Shown: piece by piece, positions 11,030-21,429 of the stretch
How the letters are laid out: the number at the start of each line of letters is the position of its first letter
Position numbering within the stretch: the first letter of the stretch is position 1
NCBI GenBank assembly: GCA_019925095.2
Contig: CM034388.1
Span: 26,728,934-26,792,933 of the forward strand
Length of the DNA stretch: 64,000 bases
Reading direction: 5' to 3'
From: Dendrolimus kikuchii
Taxonomy: Eukaryota > Arthropoda > Insecta > Lepidoptera > Lasiocampidae
The notes under the pieces: model-generated
Seen by the model: the letters and a program-made list of their open reading frames with translations, nothing else
What the model was told of the DNA's origin: nothing
Databases searched by the model: none
Program-made: the position numbers and the translations under genes

Positions 11030-11285
11030 GCAATAAGTATTATTAACTGCTAGAGGTCCCGGTAGATGTTGTCCTGCCCTGAAAAATCTAGGGCCCGATC
11101 CCGGCGCCACCTACCGGTTCCAATTGTGAACCATCCGGGTACCCACTCAAACACACAAAAAGATCATCAAAATCGGTTCAGGAGATTAGGAGGATCCTAG
11201 AACTCGATCCCAGCGCCACCTACCAGTTCCAATTGTAAATCTAAACCATCCGGGGATCCAATCAAACATATAACACACACACAAT
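11030..11285 (+). repeat. Interspersed repeat G with internal duplication
   Basis: CTAGAGGTCCCGGTAGATGT, then TGTCCTGCCCTGAA, CCCGATCCCGGCGCCACCTA and CATCCGGG. The GATCCC.GCGCCACCTACC block occurs twice (about 11097 and 11205). Related to 37577-37790. Noncoding. Confidence 0.55.
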
Positions 11286-11337
11286 AATAAAAAAAGCCAA
11301 TAACTTCAGTTTGCTATCGGTTTGCAGTGTAGGCAAA

Positions 11338-11575
11338 AATAAGCGTAAGCTTGCAACAGCTCTTTGGAACGCAGAGGCACTGGGTTCGATTCGTGTTATT
11401 GGTTCATTTCGTAAACGAACTTACAGTTATTTACTATGATCTGGGTATCTGGGATCGATCTCAGAGTGGTCCGTTGTACATTACCGATAACACAAACATA
11501 ACTTGCTTAGCTTGGAGATATGAAATGTATGTATTTTGTCAAGGGATCATGTGAATATTATCTATCTACCATTTA
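11338..11575 (+). mobile_element. SINE O, tRNA-headed
   Basis: GGTTCGATTCGTG at about 11384 is a good RNA polymerase III B box. The body has GATCTCAGAGTGGTCCGTTG and ACTTGCTTAG, both shared with 32285-32550, and the end is an ATCT-rich tail (TATCTATCTACC). Not a functional tRNA: there is no cloverleaf around the B box. Confidence 0.6.
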
Positions 11576-11798
11576 ATCTCTCCTCTAATCTTCTCTATTG
11601 TAAGCTAGCTATTTTACTTCATTATAGAACACGAAACCTACTTTTTTCCTTATTTTAATCCATGAATTTGGCCTCCTCTTTCTCTCTTTGCTTCCACTTT
11701 TTCTTCATTCTTTTCTTTACTATGCATAAGAAGATGTCGTGTCGTACCAAATCGTCAAACATCTTCTGCTGAAGAATTTTTAAAATGTAAGTGTTAAA

Positions 11799-12094
11799 GT
11801 TCTATATATAAGTATAGATATAAGGCCAACACTGCACATGCACTTCCTCACAACACCAGCATGTAACAGATACACTCTACATTAGTATAAGTTTAGTATT
11901 AAAATTAGAATAAATTAATATAATAAGTTATTCTTAAGGTACACCAAAACAGAAAAATTACTACATATAATGTCACATACACTAACAAAAACAAACAATA
12001 AGCGTGTACAGAGTCTCAAATTTTTCATAGAAATTAAGTATTAAAATAGGGTACGGAACTCGAGTCCGTAGATATATATAATAATAAAAAAAAA
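11799..12094 (+). mobile_element. Retroposon K, 5'-truncated, very young
   Basis: About 295 bp ending TAATAATAAAAAAAAA. AAGTGTTAAA lies on both sides (11789-11798, 12093-12102), a 10 bp target duplication. The copy at 58357-58654 differs by only a few bases and one 2 bp indel. There is no reading frame, so it is probably the 3' untranslated end of a LINE or a SINE. Confidence 0.75.
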
Positions 12095-12424
12095 GTGTTA
12101 AAATTTTCTCGTCCGTTTATTTAATTAAAGTTCGGTAGCAGTGTATAATAAGTATGTTACGGAAATACTCCTATGACTTGTACCACAATGTGTTACAATA
12201 ACACCCTATAGGACGATGTATGGCATCGTAAACTATCGCTCCACTAAGCTTCATAGTCGCCGTATTATTGCCATCGCTGGAATAAACTAGGTTTTGTTCG
12301 TTCAGCGATATATCAAGAGGAAAAAACGATAGTCAAATGTTGATTCCATCGTAAAAATGTGGCTGTATTTTTCCGGAACATTTTTCGTTAGATTGGTGGC
12401 TGATACTAACATTATTATTTCTGT

Positions 12425-12560
12425 ATTTTTTACCAACTTCAAAAAGGAGGAGGTTCGCCATTTGACTGTATATTTTTTTTTGTATGTTTGTTACGCGATT
12501 TCTCCGTCAATTGTAGATCGATTTTTAAATTTATTTTATTCGAAAGAGTATACCTGACTG
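12425..12560 (-). repeat. Repeat Q end fragment
   Basis: Read on the minus strand it ends with AACCTCCTCCTTTTTGAAGT, the conserved end of the copies at 20995 and 29660, preceded by GAGAAATCGCGTAACAAAC and an AAAATCG block. Fragment only. Confidence 0.6.
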
Positions 12561-12569
12561 ACTGACTTG

Positions 12570-12960
12570 ATGACTATTCTACCGACCGTATAACGGGGAG
12601 TGTTCCGAGGAACTGTTTAGAATGGTGCCTTCGTCCTCTTTCTACCATCGCACCGCTCACCAACGGTTGGGAGTTCATCCCCACTGCCTCAAGCCGCTTC
12701 GCTCATGTACGTGATGGTTTTGTAGAACGTTTCTCTTGCGTACCGTTGGGATTTGGAAAGAGCAAGCCGAGGTTTTTCCACAGCGCTACGATATGGAGTT
12801 TTTAAAAAGGGTGTCAAAAAATTTCGTCAACGCCGGCAACGCGTTGGTAACATCTCTGGTGTTGCAAACGTCCATAGGCGACGGTAACCGCTTTCCATCA
12901 GGTGGACCGTCAAGCTGTTTGCTGTACTCCAGCTATAAAAGAAATATTGTTAAAAAAAAC
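12570..12960 (+). pseudogene. LINE Z 3' end with intact tail
   Basis: C-terminal part of a CR1/Jockey-type LINE, decayed: nucleotides match 44770-44985 (GGGGAGTGTTC.GAGGAACTG, TTCTACCATCGCACC, CACAGCGCTAC.ATATGG). The untranslated tail follows: GTTGCAAACGTCCATAGGCG, ACGGTAACCGCTTTCCATCA, then GCTGTACTCCAGCTATAAAA. This tail is the one shared with family A, which makes the copy the reference for that link. Confidence 0.75.
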
Positions 12961-12984
12961 AGGCGTGTAATAATCTATACTTTA

Positions 12985-13507
12985 TAAATTGAATTCAAGT
13001 AAAAAGCTACGGCACTTGAGTCCGTAGATTTCTTCTATTAATAAAAATGTATATAGATACATATGCATATGTATATATAAAATTTACTATTGACTTTTAA
13101 AAATTAGAGCATCAAAATTTACGCACCACCTTTATCCCCGTATTAGCTAAAAATATCCTAAAGTTAGGTTGCCTGAAACAGATTGCTTAGAGCGTTAGAG
13201 CCGCCTATCGTTTGGTTTAAAATATTGTAATTAGCAGGTATTTTGCAGAACTATAAAACTTCATACAGCTGAACTTTTCAAGTGGACTTCTTTGGCAATA
13301 TCTGAAACTATACAATATAGCAAAAAATATATTATTTCACAGAAATTGTTCCTTACAATCTACACTATTTATTGATTTTTTCAAAATCAGTCCCTTCGAT
13401 TCTTTTTCGAACCAGGGAAATTATTTTTCAATAATCTAATGATACTGTTTTAGTATTTATGGAAAGCAGCCCGATACAGCTGCAGCCCGTATTTTCGCAA
13501 TATTTCA
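12985..13507. other. No recognised gene
   Basis: Includes TACGGCACTTGAGTCCGTAG at about 13004 and an ATTAATAAAAATG tail, a divergent scrap of the retroposon K tail. The rest is featureless AT-rich DNA. Confidence 0.4.
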
Positions 13508-13604
13508 TAGACTCATAACGACCACGTTCACGACCGCGATTTTTCCCGCTCCACTTGCTTGCGGGCGTTACAATCATAAACTCTAGTGGAACGGATTATG
13601 GAGT

Positions 13605-13716
13605 TTTTTTTTTTTTGGACTTGACTTTATGTTGTTGGTCCGAAGACCTTACAACTTTACCGGGGTTTTTGGGGCGAGTGCCTTCGCGAAGCGAAGACGC
13701 TCGAGCCCGGGGGGAA
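13605..13716 (-). mobile_element. Small poly-A retroposon with 12 bp target duplication
   Basis: 112 bp bounded by GGATTATGGAGT (13593-13604 and 13717-13728). The left end is a T run, so the poly-A tail is on the minus strand. The body contains GCCTTCGCGAAGCGAAGACG, an imperfect palindrome. Source transcript unknown; a 5'-truncated LINE or SINE end is likely. Confidence 0.75.
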
Positions 13717-13960
13717 GGATTATGGAGTGTTGATGTCATTAGCGACGACATACACAAATGTTATTGGTTGATTTAAAAATCGCGCCATTTTCAATGTCAA
13801 TCGATAGAAAGAATTAATACTCCGTGGCTGTGGTGGTTGTGATCGTTGTGTGATGGAAAATAATGACGTCATTAGTGACGTTTTTGCCATGACCATAAGG
13901 ACAGTGGTCGCCATGTGGAACGACAGACGGAGCATTTTGGGCGTTGTGAGATACTAAAGG

Positions 13961-14538
13961 TGCCCGAGGCAATGATGCGGCAGATCAACTAGCAAGGAGA
14001 GGTTCCGAAACCCAACCAGTTGGACCAGAGCCTTTCCTGCCTTTGCCACACAGTTGGTTTAGAAACTACATAAATCAAAGGACAAGGGCACTACATCAAC
14101 AACTTTGGGACAACCTGGAGGATTACAGGCAAGCCAAGCTGGCAATGCCTCGAGTAAACCTGCATTTCTCCAGGAATATCTTAAAGCTCAGTCGGTCCCG
14201 GCTGAGACTAGTTATTAGTGCAGCCACTGGACATGGCAATTTTAACAGACATCTTTCCAATATAGGTGTCACTGACAGGCCCCTGTGCAGAGCATGCTTG
14301 GAGGAAGAAGAAACAGCCGCCCATGTCCTGCTTGAATGCGGAGAGGTGGCCCAATACAGAGCGAAGTATCTGGACGCTCCAGGTAGCCTCCGAGAAGTCT
14401 TCAGCAACGTCAAGAAGCTGGTGGACTTCCTGGAGGAGCTGGGCTGGATGGAGTAAACCCTCATCCACCCTCGCACGCAAAATAGGCGCTTTGTCGTCGA
14501 GTTGCGGAAACCGCCCGCTCGTAGAAGAAGAAGAAGAA
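13961..14538 (+). mobile_element. LINE 3' end with RNase H remnant, 13 bp target duplication
   Basis: GAGATACTAAAGG borders the insertion on both sides (13948-13960, 14539-14551). The tail is a GAA repeat (GAAGAAGAAGAAGAAGA). The coding part is annotated separately. A complete tail, an open frame and an intact duplication point to a fairly recent 5'-truncated insertion. Confidence 0.82.
13962..14456 (+). pseudogene. LINE polyprotein C-terminus (RNase H end plus zinc-knuckle tail)
   Basis: Open for about 165 codons without a start of its own, so a 5'-truncated ORF2 of a non-LTR retrotransposon. The frame first reads GNDAADQLARRGS, the closing helix and motif of a LINE RNase H domain. After about 90 residues comes RPLCRACLEEEETAAHVLLE then C, the CxxC...HxxxxC pattern that closes I/Loa/Jockey-type ORF2 proteins. 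It ends VDFLEELGWME and stop. The presence of RNase H favours an I- or Loa-type clade rather than the RTE or CR1 types elsewhere here. It cannot encode an active element because the endonuclease and reverse transcriptase are missing. Confidence 0.8.
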
Positions 14539-14580
14539 GAGATACTAAAGGAACGCGCTTGTAGTGTTCCGAATTTTGTC

Positions 14581-15054
14581 ATGGAGGAACACTTGAAAAA
14601 TACAACCTGTATTTATTATTGTATTTCGTTACTTCTCCTACGTTTGTGAAGAATGTTGATTATAACTTCAACAAAATTCACTGACACATTGAGCAACCCT
14701 TTAAACTGAATTATCGTTGGTACGTCCCTAATTTACACCATACAGAAAGGGGACCCAAACGATGTGCACAAACTCGCTCCGATGTGTGTTATCGGCTCGC
14801 AAAACTTTTGTTTTACGAACAATTAAGTGTAACGTTAACCGCTCTCAAGTTGTGTTCGGAGTTCATAGGACTGGGTACAATGAGATATGGTTTTATAGAT
14901 TGAGAAGTTTGGATGTTTGGACCCAGATCTGGGGATATTACCGAGTACATGCTAGACATTATTTTACAGTATCGATATTGATATGGCTTGTGGTACGGGC
15001 GTAGGTTCATAATAAAGTTGCATTGTGTTGTAACGATGAATGACATCTGTATTC
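14581..15054. other. No recognised gene
   Basis: Overlapping frames of 77-80 codons on both strands lack family features. Confidence 0.4.
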
Positions 15055-15150
15055 CGTATTTTTGGAACGAAGTTCCTTATCGCGCGTTGCGAAAGGGGGC
15101 TAGACGAAAAAAATTAAGACCAAAAGTTGTAACGACACTTTTTGCTATAG
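15055..15150 (+). repeat. Repeat M
   Basis: GGAACGAAGTTCCTTATCGC then GCGTTGCGAAAGGGGGCTAG and GACACTTTTTGCTATAG. The reverse complement is at 61789-61972. GGAACGAAGTTCC is itself nearly palindromic. Class unknown. Confidence 0.6.
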
Positions 15151-15487
15151 TTGTAAGCCGTGCGGCGTGCGCGTGTTTCTCTGTCTGTCTCTCTCTCTCA
15201 TAGAAAGCAAGCCAGTTATTTTCGTTTCGTCTTTCTATTTCGCATTGAACAGTGTGGTGTCGCAACGATTATTTTTGTTAAGTGTATACAGGTTTTTTGT
15301 ACATAATAAATAATAAAAAATAGAATCCCAAACATATGTTTCCTACTTCAGTTACCACAAGCCAATTGTTACTAAAATTGAGCCTACTGCTTAAGTTTAT
15401 ATTACATTATATTTGTTAATAATAAAAAAAATATTATTATAACTTAAAAAAAATATATTACAATTACTTCACTCGAAAATCGACAAA

Positions 15488-15861
15488 ATCGAAAGGAACT
15501 TCGTTCCATCCGGGTGTCCCTTGACACCTCTCAAGTTTTTTTTACAAGCTTTTATTTAACTTGCAATGTATGTATGTATGTAAGTTCGGGTGGAATCTTG
15601 CAAGTTAAATTTGACCTACTTCCCGGTTTCCAATTGAGCTGCAATTTTGCACGCATATGTATATCACGTGACAATGCAATAATATGGTACCTTGGAGCTG
15701 ATCTGATGATGGAGTCGGAAGGTGGCCATAGGAACTCCTTTACTAAACAAGATAAACCCGTCGTGTTTTGGCTCGTTTTACTTGTCTTGGCTAGCACTCT
15801 GCTGCTACATGATATCCAGGATCTCAAAAGCTTGTATTTAAAAAGCTTTTTTACTGCTGGG
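15488..15861 (+). repeat. Repeat W with palindromic GGAACTTCGTTCC start
   Basis: Starts GGAACTTCGTTCCATCCGGG, followed by GTGTCCCTTGACACC (a small inverted repeat), ACTTGCAATGTATG, TTGACCTACTTCCCGGTTTC and TGGCCATAGGAACTC. I recall similar text in several insect genomes as a transposon but cannot name the family. The 121-codon frame is open on the plus strand and 123 codons are open on the minus strand; neither has known motifs. Confidence 0.45.
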
Positions 15862-16158
15862 GTACAGCAGACAGGCTGACTGCCCAACTGTGATGGAATG
15901 TGGTTACCGTGGCCTATGAACATTTACAACACTAAATGTGCTAGCAGTGTGCTGCCGGAATCGTAGATGGGAATGGAACCTGGCCACTGATGCCGGAACA
16001 CAACCCAAAGTTGTTATGGCGGCATATTCTTGACCAGGGGTGGTAGCCATCCAGACGGGAAAATGCCCTACCACCTGGCTGTGGGTTGTTTTGTCGCCTC
16101 ATACGACAGGCCGCCTGGCCGCAGGTATTAGTGTTCTTTTTCCGTTCCTGCACGGATA
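15862..16158 (-). mobile_element. Family A SINE-like element, divergent
   Basis: Minus-strand copy from ACAGCAGACAGGCTGACTGC to CCGTTCCTGCACGGATA. More diverged than most (TGTGCTAGCAGTGTGCTGCC in place of the usual CTACAAATGCGCTGCTG block), and the A tail is lost. Confidence 0.75.
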
Positions 16159-16199
16159 GATTATATTTTATTTTTACATTGATTTAATCCTTATATGTT

Positions 16200-16595
16200 C
16201 TAGGATATGCCCGCGACTTCATCCATGCTTGACTTGAAATTCCTGCGGGATTCCCGGGTCACAAAGTAACGCGGCTATCGTTTTAGTGAAAACTATGTCA
16301 GAATAAGCTAATTTTTATGCGCTCGAACAATTTCAAACCGCTCTCGGGAAGTTCTCGTTCTCTAAATTTGCTATCGATTAGTGAAAACCGTATCAAAATC
16401 GGCTTAGTAGTTGTTACGTGAATCCCGAACAAACAGATAAACGTACAAGAAATCTAATAAAAATGCATCGTATTCTCCGTCGTTTGTATAGTCTATTTTA
16501 GTTGTTTTCTCTAATAGCTTCAATGTACAGCCACGGCATGTTTAGAATTTTATAATATTATAAATACATGTATTATGAGATGGCGCTATAATATC
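16200..16595 (+). repeat. Interspersed repeat E, reference copy
   Basis: Starts AGGATATGCCCGCGACTTCA and ends ACGGCATGTTTAGAATTTTA then TAATATTAT. Well preserved; a solo LTR follows within a few bases, as at 6006. Confidence 0.65.
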
Positions 16596-16599
16596 ATAT

Positions 16600-17031
16600 T
16601 GTTACATGCCGGCAAAAGCGAATGCACGCCTGCCTGCCATAAAGCACAGTTTATTACCTTTCCGCATTTGGACTTCTTTTGTTTACTTAGAAAAACAGTC
16701 TATTGTGTATTGTACTAGTTTATGGCCGTTTGCAAGAATAATTAAGCAGGTGTGCAGATTATGTTTTCTGGGAATTGCACCGACGCTTGCCAGGTAGATA
16801 TATGGAATCGGTGCATTATAAAGCAATGGCCTAATGCAGAGAGGGGCAGTCAAGCGACGATTACGATACGAGCAAGACGTGTGTACATTCAATGAGCTAT
16901 ATAGTGACGGACTTTGCGCGTGTTATTTATGTCCAGTTATATTTGTACCTGCGTTATACGTGTTTGTATAATTCTAATAAATTCTGTAGTAATTCCAACG
17001 GCATTTTAATTCCAGTCCCGCACTCGTAAGA
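16600..17031 (+). mobile_element. Solo LTR, family D
   Basis: TGTTACATGCCGGCAAAAGC to CACTCGTAAGA (last bases mutated from GTAACA), with ATAT flanks. TATAAA at 16817-16822 and AATAAA at 16976-16981. Its 5' third matches the minus-strand copy at 40732-41195 better than the 7660 copy, so there are at least two subfamilies. Confidence 0.8.
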
Positions 17032-17084
17032 ATATTATCCGAATACATGATTCGTATTTAAATATCCCCGCAAAAAAATAACTA

Positions 17085-18640
17085 CTGTAATACTTGTAAC
17101 AACTCAAAAGGGTTTATGGTAATAAAAGAACAGCAATTGGTCACTACATTTATAATCAAAGAACGTTAACGGTTTTAAGGTTATTTCATACACTGCCTCT
17201 ACACATTGGATAAACATTTTTGGAACACCTCGCCATCTCTCCCAACAATTTTACAGTATAAAAAACTTAGCAAATTGGCACAACCGATGGCGGATTGAAG
17301 TCATTGATAAACCATTTTAATTAAATAGGGTATGAGTGACAAGAATTTATTACATTATTGTTTGGAAATTTTAGATAATATTTTATAGAAGATATTATAT
17401 TTAAAGTTTTACATGTAATAAAATAAATCGAACATGGTAAAGAAATTAATCGCGTCTGCCAACATGAAAATAAAATGTAGTGAATACCGTCTATGCACAA
17501 TTGAGGGATTTTGAATTATAATCCTCACAATTACCACACCATATTAGAGAAATATTGTTACATATAATTGTGGTAAATTATAGAGAACTACTGTAGTGGA
17601 ACACTTACAAGCCAATAGATGGCGCTGTGCAATAATTGATGTCACAAACGTTTCCCGAAACAAAAAGCATATATACAAATTTTCAACTATAACAGAAAAG
17701 CCTAGGCCTGCAAGGAACAATAATAGCCTCGCTGGAATATCTTCCTTTGAGACGGAGGAGTATTCCATAGGGATGTTCATACAAAAAAATATCGATGTTT
17801 TTTTCGATATAATATATCGTAGTCTTCTATCGAGACTTTGCGATATATCGTAGAAATATATCAATATCTCCGATATATCGTAAAAAAAATGTATTTTTCG
17901 TAACTAATGTCATAATCGAATTATTTTCGAATACTAATATTGTAAATCGATTATGAAATCAGTAGCTTACTTATTTTTATAATCGAATGATTTCATTAGT
18001 ATATCTCATAATCGGCCACCGCTGAAAAACGACTAAAAAATAAAGTCGAGAGTTTATTCGAGAGACTCAGGAGTCGGTCTTTAAATGTTGAGACGATTAT
18101 ACATTGTAGGTTAGGTATGTAGTGGAGTTTGATTTGAAGTAATTCCGAGTATTTTGTTAACAACGAAACTTTCGTTACTGCTAAGGCTAGTTATTCAATA
18201 ATTTAGGGTTTAACGTTTTATTTTTATTCAAGTTGCCAACCATAAATCAGAATAAAAAGTAAAAGTATGTTCTTTAATTTCTAATGATATTTGGTGTATC
18301 GGATGAAATATATCGATTGTACATATCGATACTAGATTGTTCGATAATATCAGGTGCAAGCGATATATCATGTGCATATATCGATATTTTATGTAATATC
18401 GATTTATATCGTGCACTCGTAATTCCATCTCGCTCCTCCACCCTATCGGGGCTCACCTTTCACTACTCTATACTGTCTATACAAAACAGGCGCTAATCAC
18501 AGAATAAATAAAAATATTGTATAACATTATTATTCAATTATGGAAATGGCCGATTGTATCGTTTAGAAATAAGAGGGTATATAACAAAATTAATTACTAA
18601 CCTTAAAAAGAAACATGAAAAGAACAACTGCAACTAAATA
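17085..18640 (+). repeat. Repeat P, copy 1, split by an 886 bp insertion
   Basis: 17085-17590 plus 18477-18640 align with the reverse complement of 26095-26765. Shared stretches include GGGTTTATGGTA.TA.AAGAACAGCAA, GGAACACCTCGCCATC.CTCC, TACATGTAATAAAATAAA, GAATACCGTCTAT and ATAAGAGGGTA. Both copies are about 670 bp once the insertion is removed. No reading frame. Confidence 0.7.
17591..18476. mobile_element. 886 bp insertion rich in CGATA/TATCG motifs
   Basis: Absent from the second copy of repeat P, where GAGAACTATACAAAAC is continuous. CTA flanks it (17588-17590, 18477-18479) and TACTGT occurs at each end, so a 3 bp or 6-8 bp duplication is possible. Two clusters of ATATCGAT/CGATATATCG motifs (17795-17885, 18295-18415) lie roughly mirror-image about the centre. 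No transposase frame; probably a non-autonomous DNA element. Confidence 0.55.
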
Positions 18641-19069
18641 AATGTAACACTACATTTAAAAAACTTTTTGAACGAAGCTTAGTAAGAAAATAATTATATA
18701 GTTTCACTTGTGCACAATAAACTCGTAACTCTGTACTATTAACAAGTACCCAATGCTTCAGATAAAGCCTTCGAAAAGGCTTTAATTAATTGAACTTATC
18801 CAGAACCTTTACTGGGAAATTGGACTTTTTATCGTCTCAAATGTCTTTTAAAACCGATCAAATTTCAACTCTAATACGCAAAACATTAAGTTTGTATTAA
18901 TATTAAACTTTAGTCATTTAATTTGCAATTTTCCGGTTTACTATTACTGTGGGATTAAGTTCTAGCAACGGATAGAATCTTTAATTTCCTCTGGGCCTTA
19001 CTGTTGAATGGTTGATATTTGAGTCGAGTTTGGGAAAGGAGTAAGATTTAAAATTGGTTTTATCTTTTA
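18641..19069. other. No recognised feature
   Basis: AT-rich, no repeat or coding signal seen. Confidence 0.4.
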
Positions 19070-19280
19070 ATATTTAAAGTCTATATAAATAATCCCAAAC
19101 TCAGAGGGCGCGGGTTCGAATCCTGACTGGAACGCATGTACCACTTAGGCAGTTTTCTGCCCTAATGTGCATATTGTTACAATTACCACGTGCTAATAAT
19201 GTCGAGATAACCGATGTGTCAGACCTGCTAAGCCGCCTTGGACAAGCGTGGCGGGTATACTATCCGTTTTATTATTATGT
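19070..19280 (+). mobile_element. SINE N, tRNA-headed, partial
   Basis: GGGCGCGGGTTCGAATCCTG at about 19107 holds a canonical B box (GGTTCGAATCC). The body has ACCACTTAGGCAGTTTTCTG, GTGCATATTGTTACAATTAC, GAGATAACCGATGTGT and CAAGCGTGGCGGGTATA. The A-box part and 3' tail are missing. Same family as 37803-38150. Confidence 0.7.
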
Positions 19281-19409
19281 TATTATTAATATTATCGCTT
19301 TTCAGTCAAATAAATAAATTCTCTTGTTGTTTCTTTCTTTCTAATTAAAATAAAATGAAATGTTTGTCATAGGTAAGCGCATCACTTGAGAACTCTCTAC
19401 TGGACTCCC

Positions 19410-19495
19410 TTAAGAGAGCAGCGCATTTGTAGCACCTTTGGTGTTGCAAATGTCCATAGGTGATAGTAATCGCTTTCCAACAAGTGGGCCGTCTA
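19410..19495 (+). mobile_element. Family A fragment
   Basis: Only the stretch from CTCCCTTAAGAGAGCAGCGC to GCTTTCCAACAAGTGGGCCG remains; the tail end is lost. Confidence 0.7.
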
Positions 19496-19881
19496 TATTG
19501 TTTTACCAAGAATCTAATTTTTTATTTTGGTGAGCAGTATAGTATGTGCCTATCTATCCTATTCTATCAAGTACGTAGATGTGACATTAAAGTTTAAACT
19601 TTTATTATCGTCGCCAAAGTTTTGGAATGGCCGCAAATACCATAAATTTCCTCATAAAATACAATATTCGCAAAAGCTTTCAAAGTAATGTTTCCGCATC
19701 ATTGCACCCCCTAAAGTGCAGCGGAAAACAGAATTTTCCTTCCTAAGTAATCCTTTATTACTCGGAAAGGGGGAAATATTTTCGCATGAAAATGGTTGTT
19801 TCTCATATTTTTTACATGTTTATTTAGGATCATGTTCCTTTGTAGAGGTTTTAAAACAAGGGTACGTTGCGCGATGTGTGT

Positions 19882-20119
19882 GTGTGTTTTTTTTATTGCA
19901 GGAGATCAGCAGACAGGCAGACGGCCCACTTGATGGACAGCGGTTACCATCGCCTATGGACATTTGCAACACCAAAGTTGCTACAAATGCGCTGCTGCCC
20001 TCTTAAGGGAGACTGGAACCTGGTCACTAATGCCGGAACACAACTCAAGGTTGTTATGGCGACATACTTTAGACCAGGGGTGGTAGCCATCCAGTCGGGC
20101 AAATGCCCTACCACCTGGC
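19882..20119 (-). mobile_element. Family A element, 5'-truncated
   Basis: Minus-strand copy with a T-run tail and normal body. It stops at CCCTACCACCTGGC, about 105 bp short of the family 5' end. Copies at 45348 and 60550 stop at the same place. Confidence 0.8.
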
Positions 20120-20195
20120 AAGTGTGTTACGGAAGTGTTACTTGTGTATGTTGTTTTTCATGTATAAATATAAAAATAGCAATGTTTTATTTACA

Positions 20196-20680
20196 TCTAG
20201 GATATGTCTGTAACTTCGTTCACGCTTGACTTGTAATTCCCGCGAGATACCAGGGACACAAAGTATCGCAGACTTTAAAAAAGAAGTTTTTGTGGAAACT
20301 GTGTCAGAATAGGCTCATTTTTTACAATCCGAAAAACTTCAAACCGCTCCCAGGAAAAATCCTGCGGGATACCCGGGAAAAATATCACACATTTTATTAC
20401 ATAAAATTTGCTATCAAATAGTGAAAAAATCACATTGAAATTCCATTTTTTTTTATCCGGTAATATTAAATCGTTCCCAGAAAAAATCCTGCAGAATTCC
20501 TAGGATAAAATGTAGACTTTAACTCTAAAAATTTGCTGTCGATCAGCGAAACCCGTAACGAAATTGGCTCAGTAGTTTTTACTTGAATCCCGAACTAACA
20601 GACAGACAAGAAGTCTAAAAATAATTGCATCGTGTTTTCCATCGATCCAATAATCACTATTTGAAGCGTAGGAAGTCTTC
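20196..20680 (+). repeat. Interspersed repeat E
   Basis: GATATGTCTGTAACTTCGTT, then CTTGACTTGTAATTCCCGCG and ATTTGCTGTCGATCAGCGAA. Contains the AAAATCCTGC.G..A.CC block twice, an internal duplication. Confidence 0.6.
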
Positions 20681-20994
20681 AATAAAGCACCGTTTGGCTT
20701 GAAATATGCGTATATTTAAATATTATATGACTTTACAACACTTTTAGTTGCGCGTACTATTTTTTGCGTCGTCGTTTCGTTCTTAATTTTCGAATATTGG
20801 CGGTTGGCCGTAGACAATGAGCGTTTGTCATAGGCAATTTTGATATTGCGTGTACACACCGGCGCGAGCGTACTGATTTTATACTCGGCTGGACCGGTGT
20901 GTACCTTCCCGTTGTAAATCGTGCCGCGACACTATTTTTTACAAATTTAATCATAGAAACTCTTTTTGGTTAGACCTACAAAAGTAACAACCCC

Positions 20995-21350
20995 AAACGA
21001 TAAAACGATGTAACTTTCTTTCAAGTTTCCATATATGTATGATATCTACTATTGCTGAAGCTATACTGAAGCTAAGTAAAAAAAATATCAATATCTATTC
21101 ACAAACAAAAAAGTTATGACTGAAAAAGTACAAAAATTATACATTATCTTTCTGATTTTAAGAAATATTCTGCTATATCTTCGGAACCAAAATTACATAA
21201 GCAATAAAATTTATACCGTACTATTTGAAGCTTTACTGAATCCAACGCAAAAATGTATTATAAAAATCGGTTGAGTAACAAAAAAGTTATTACTGAACAT
21301 ACATAAAAAAATTACGACGAATTAAAAACCTCCTCCTTTTAATTTAAAGT
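20995..21350 (+). repeat. Repeat Q, short copy
   Basis: Two internal tandem units (ACTGAAG.TA.G.AAAAA.., AACAAAAAAGTTAT.ACTGAA) and the family end GAATTAAAAACCTCCTCCTT. See 29660-30575. Confidence 0.5.
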
Positions 21351-21429
21351 CTAATAAGAATAAACCTTCTAATGTCAGCTCAACTGCTATAACTCGTAGA
21401 TGTGTAATAAAATACTTCTTACTTACTTC

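Larger units (their letters stand above)
13508..14580. mobile_element. TIR element I, copy 2, holding two retroposons
   Basis: Same core as 101-336 (CCACTTGCTTG.G.GCGTTA, TGACGTCATTAGTGACGTTTT, GTGGTCGCCATGTGGAACGA, CGGAGCATTTTG, CTAAAGGAACGCGC). It is split at 13605-13716 by a poly-A retroposon and at 13961-14538 by a LINE end, each with its own target duplication. Removing both leaves a few hundred bp. Confidence 0.6.

Noticed and set aside
14988..15265. Frames of 60-80 codons around the GGAACGAAGTTCC repeat as genes
   Set aside because: They overlap on both strands across repeat M and lack motifs.
19100..19130. Possible tRNA gene at GGTTCGAATCC
   Set aside because: No acceptor stem or cloverleaf fits around the B box. 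The flanks match other SINE N copies.
20850..20910. GTACACACCGG / CCGGTGTGTAC inverted pair as a transposon end or operator
   Set aside because: 11 bp arms with a 28 bp loop and no second copy in the window; too little to support a feature.
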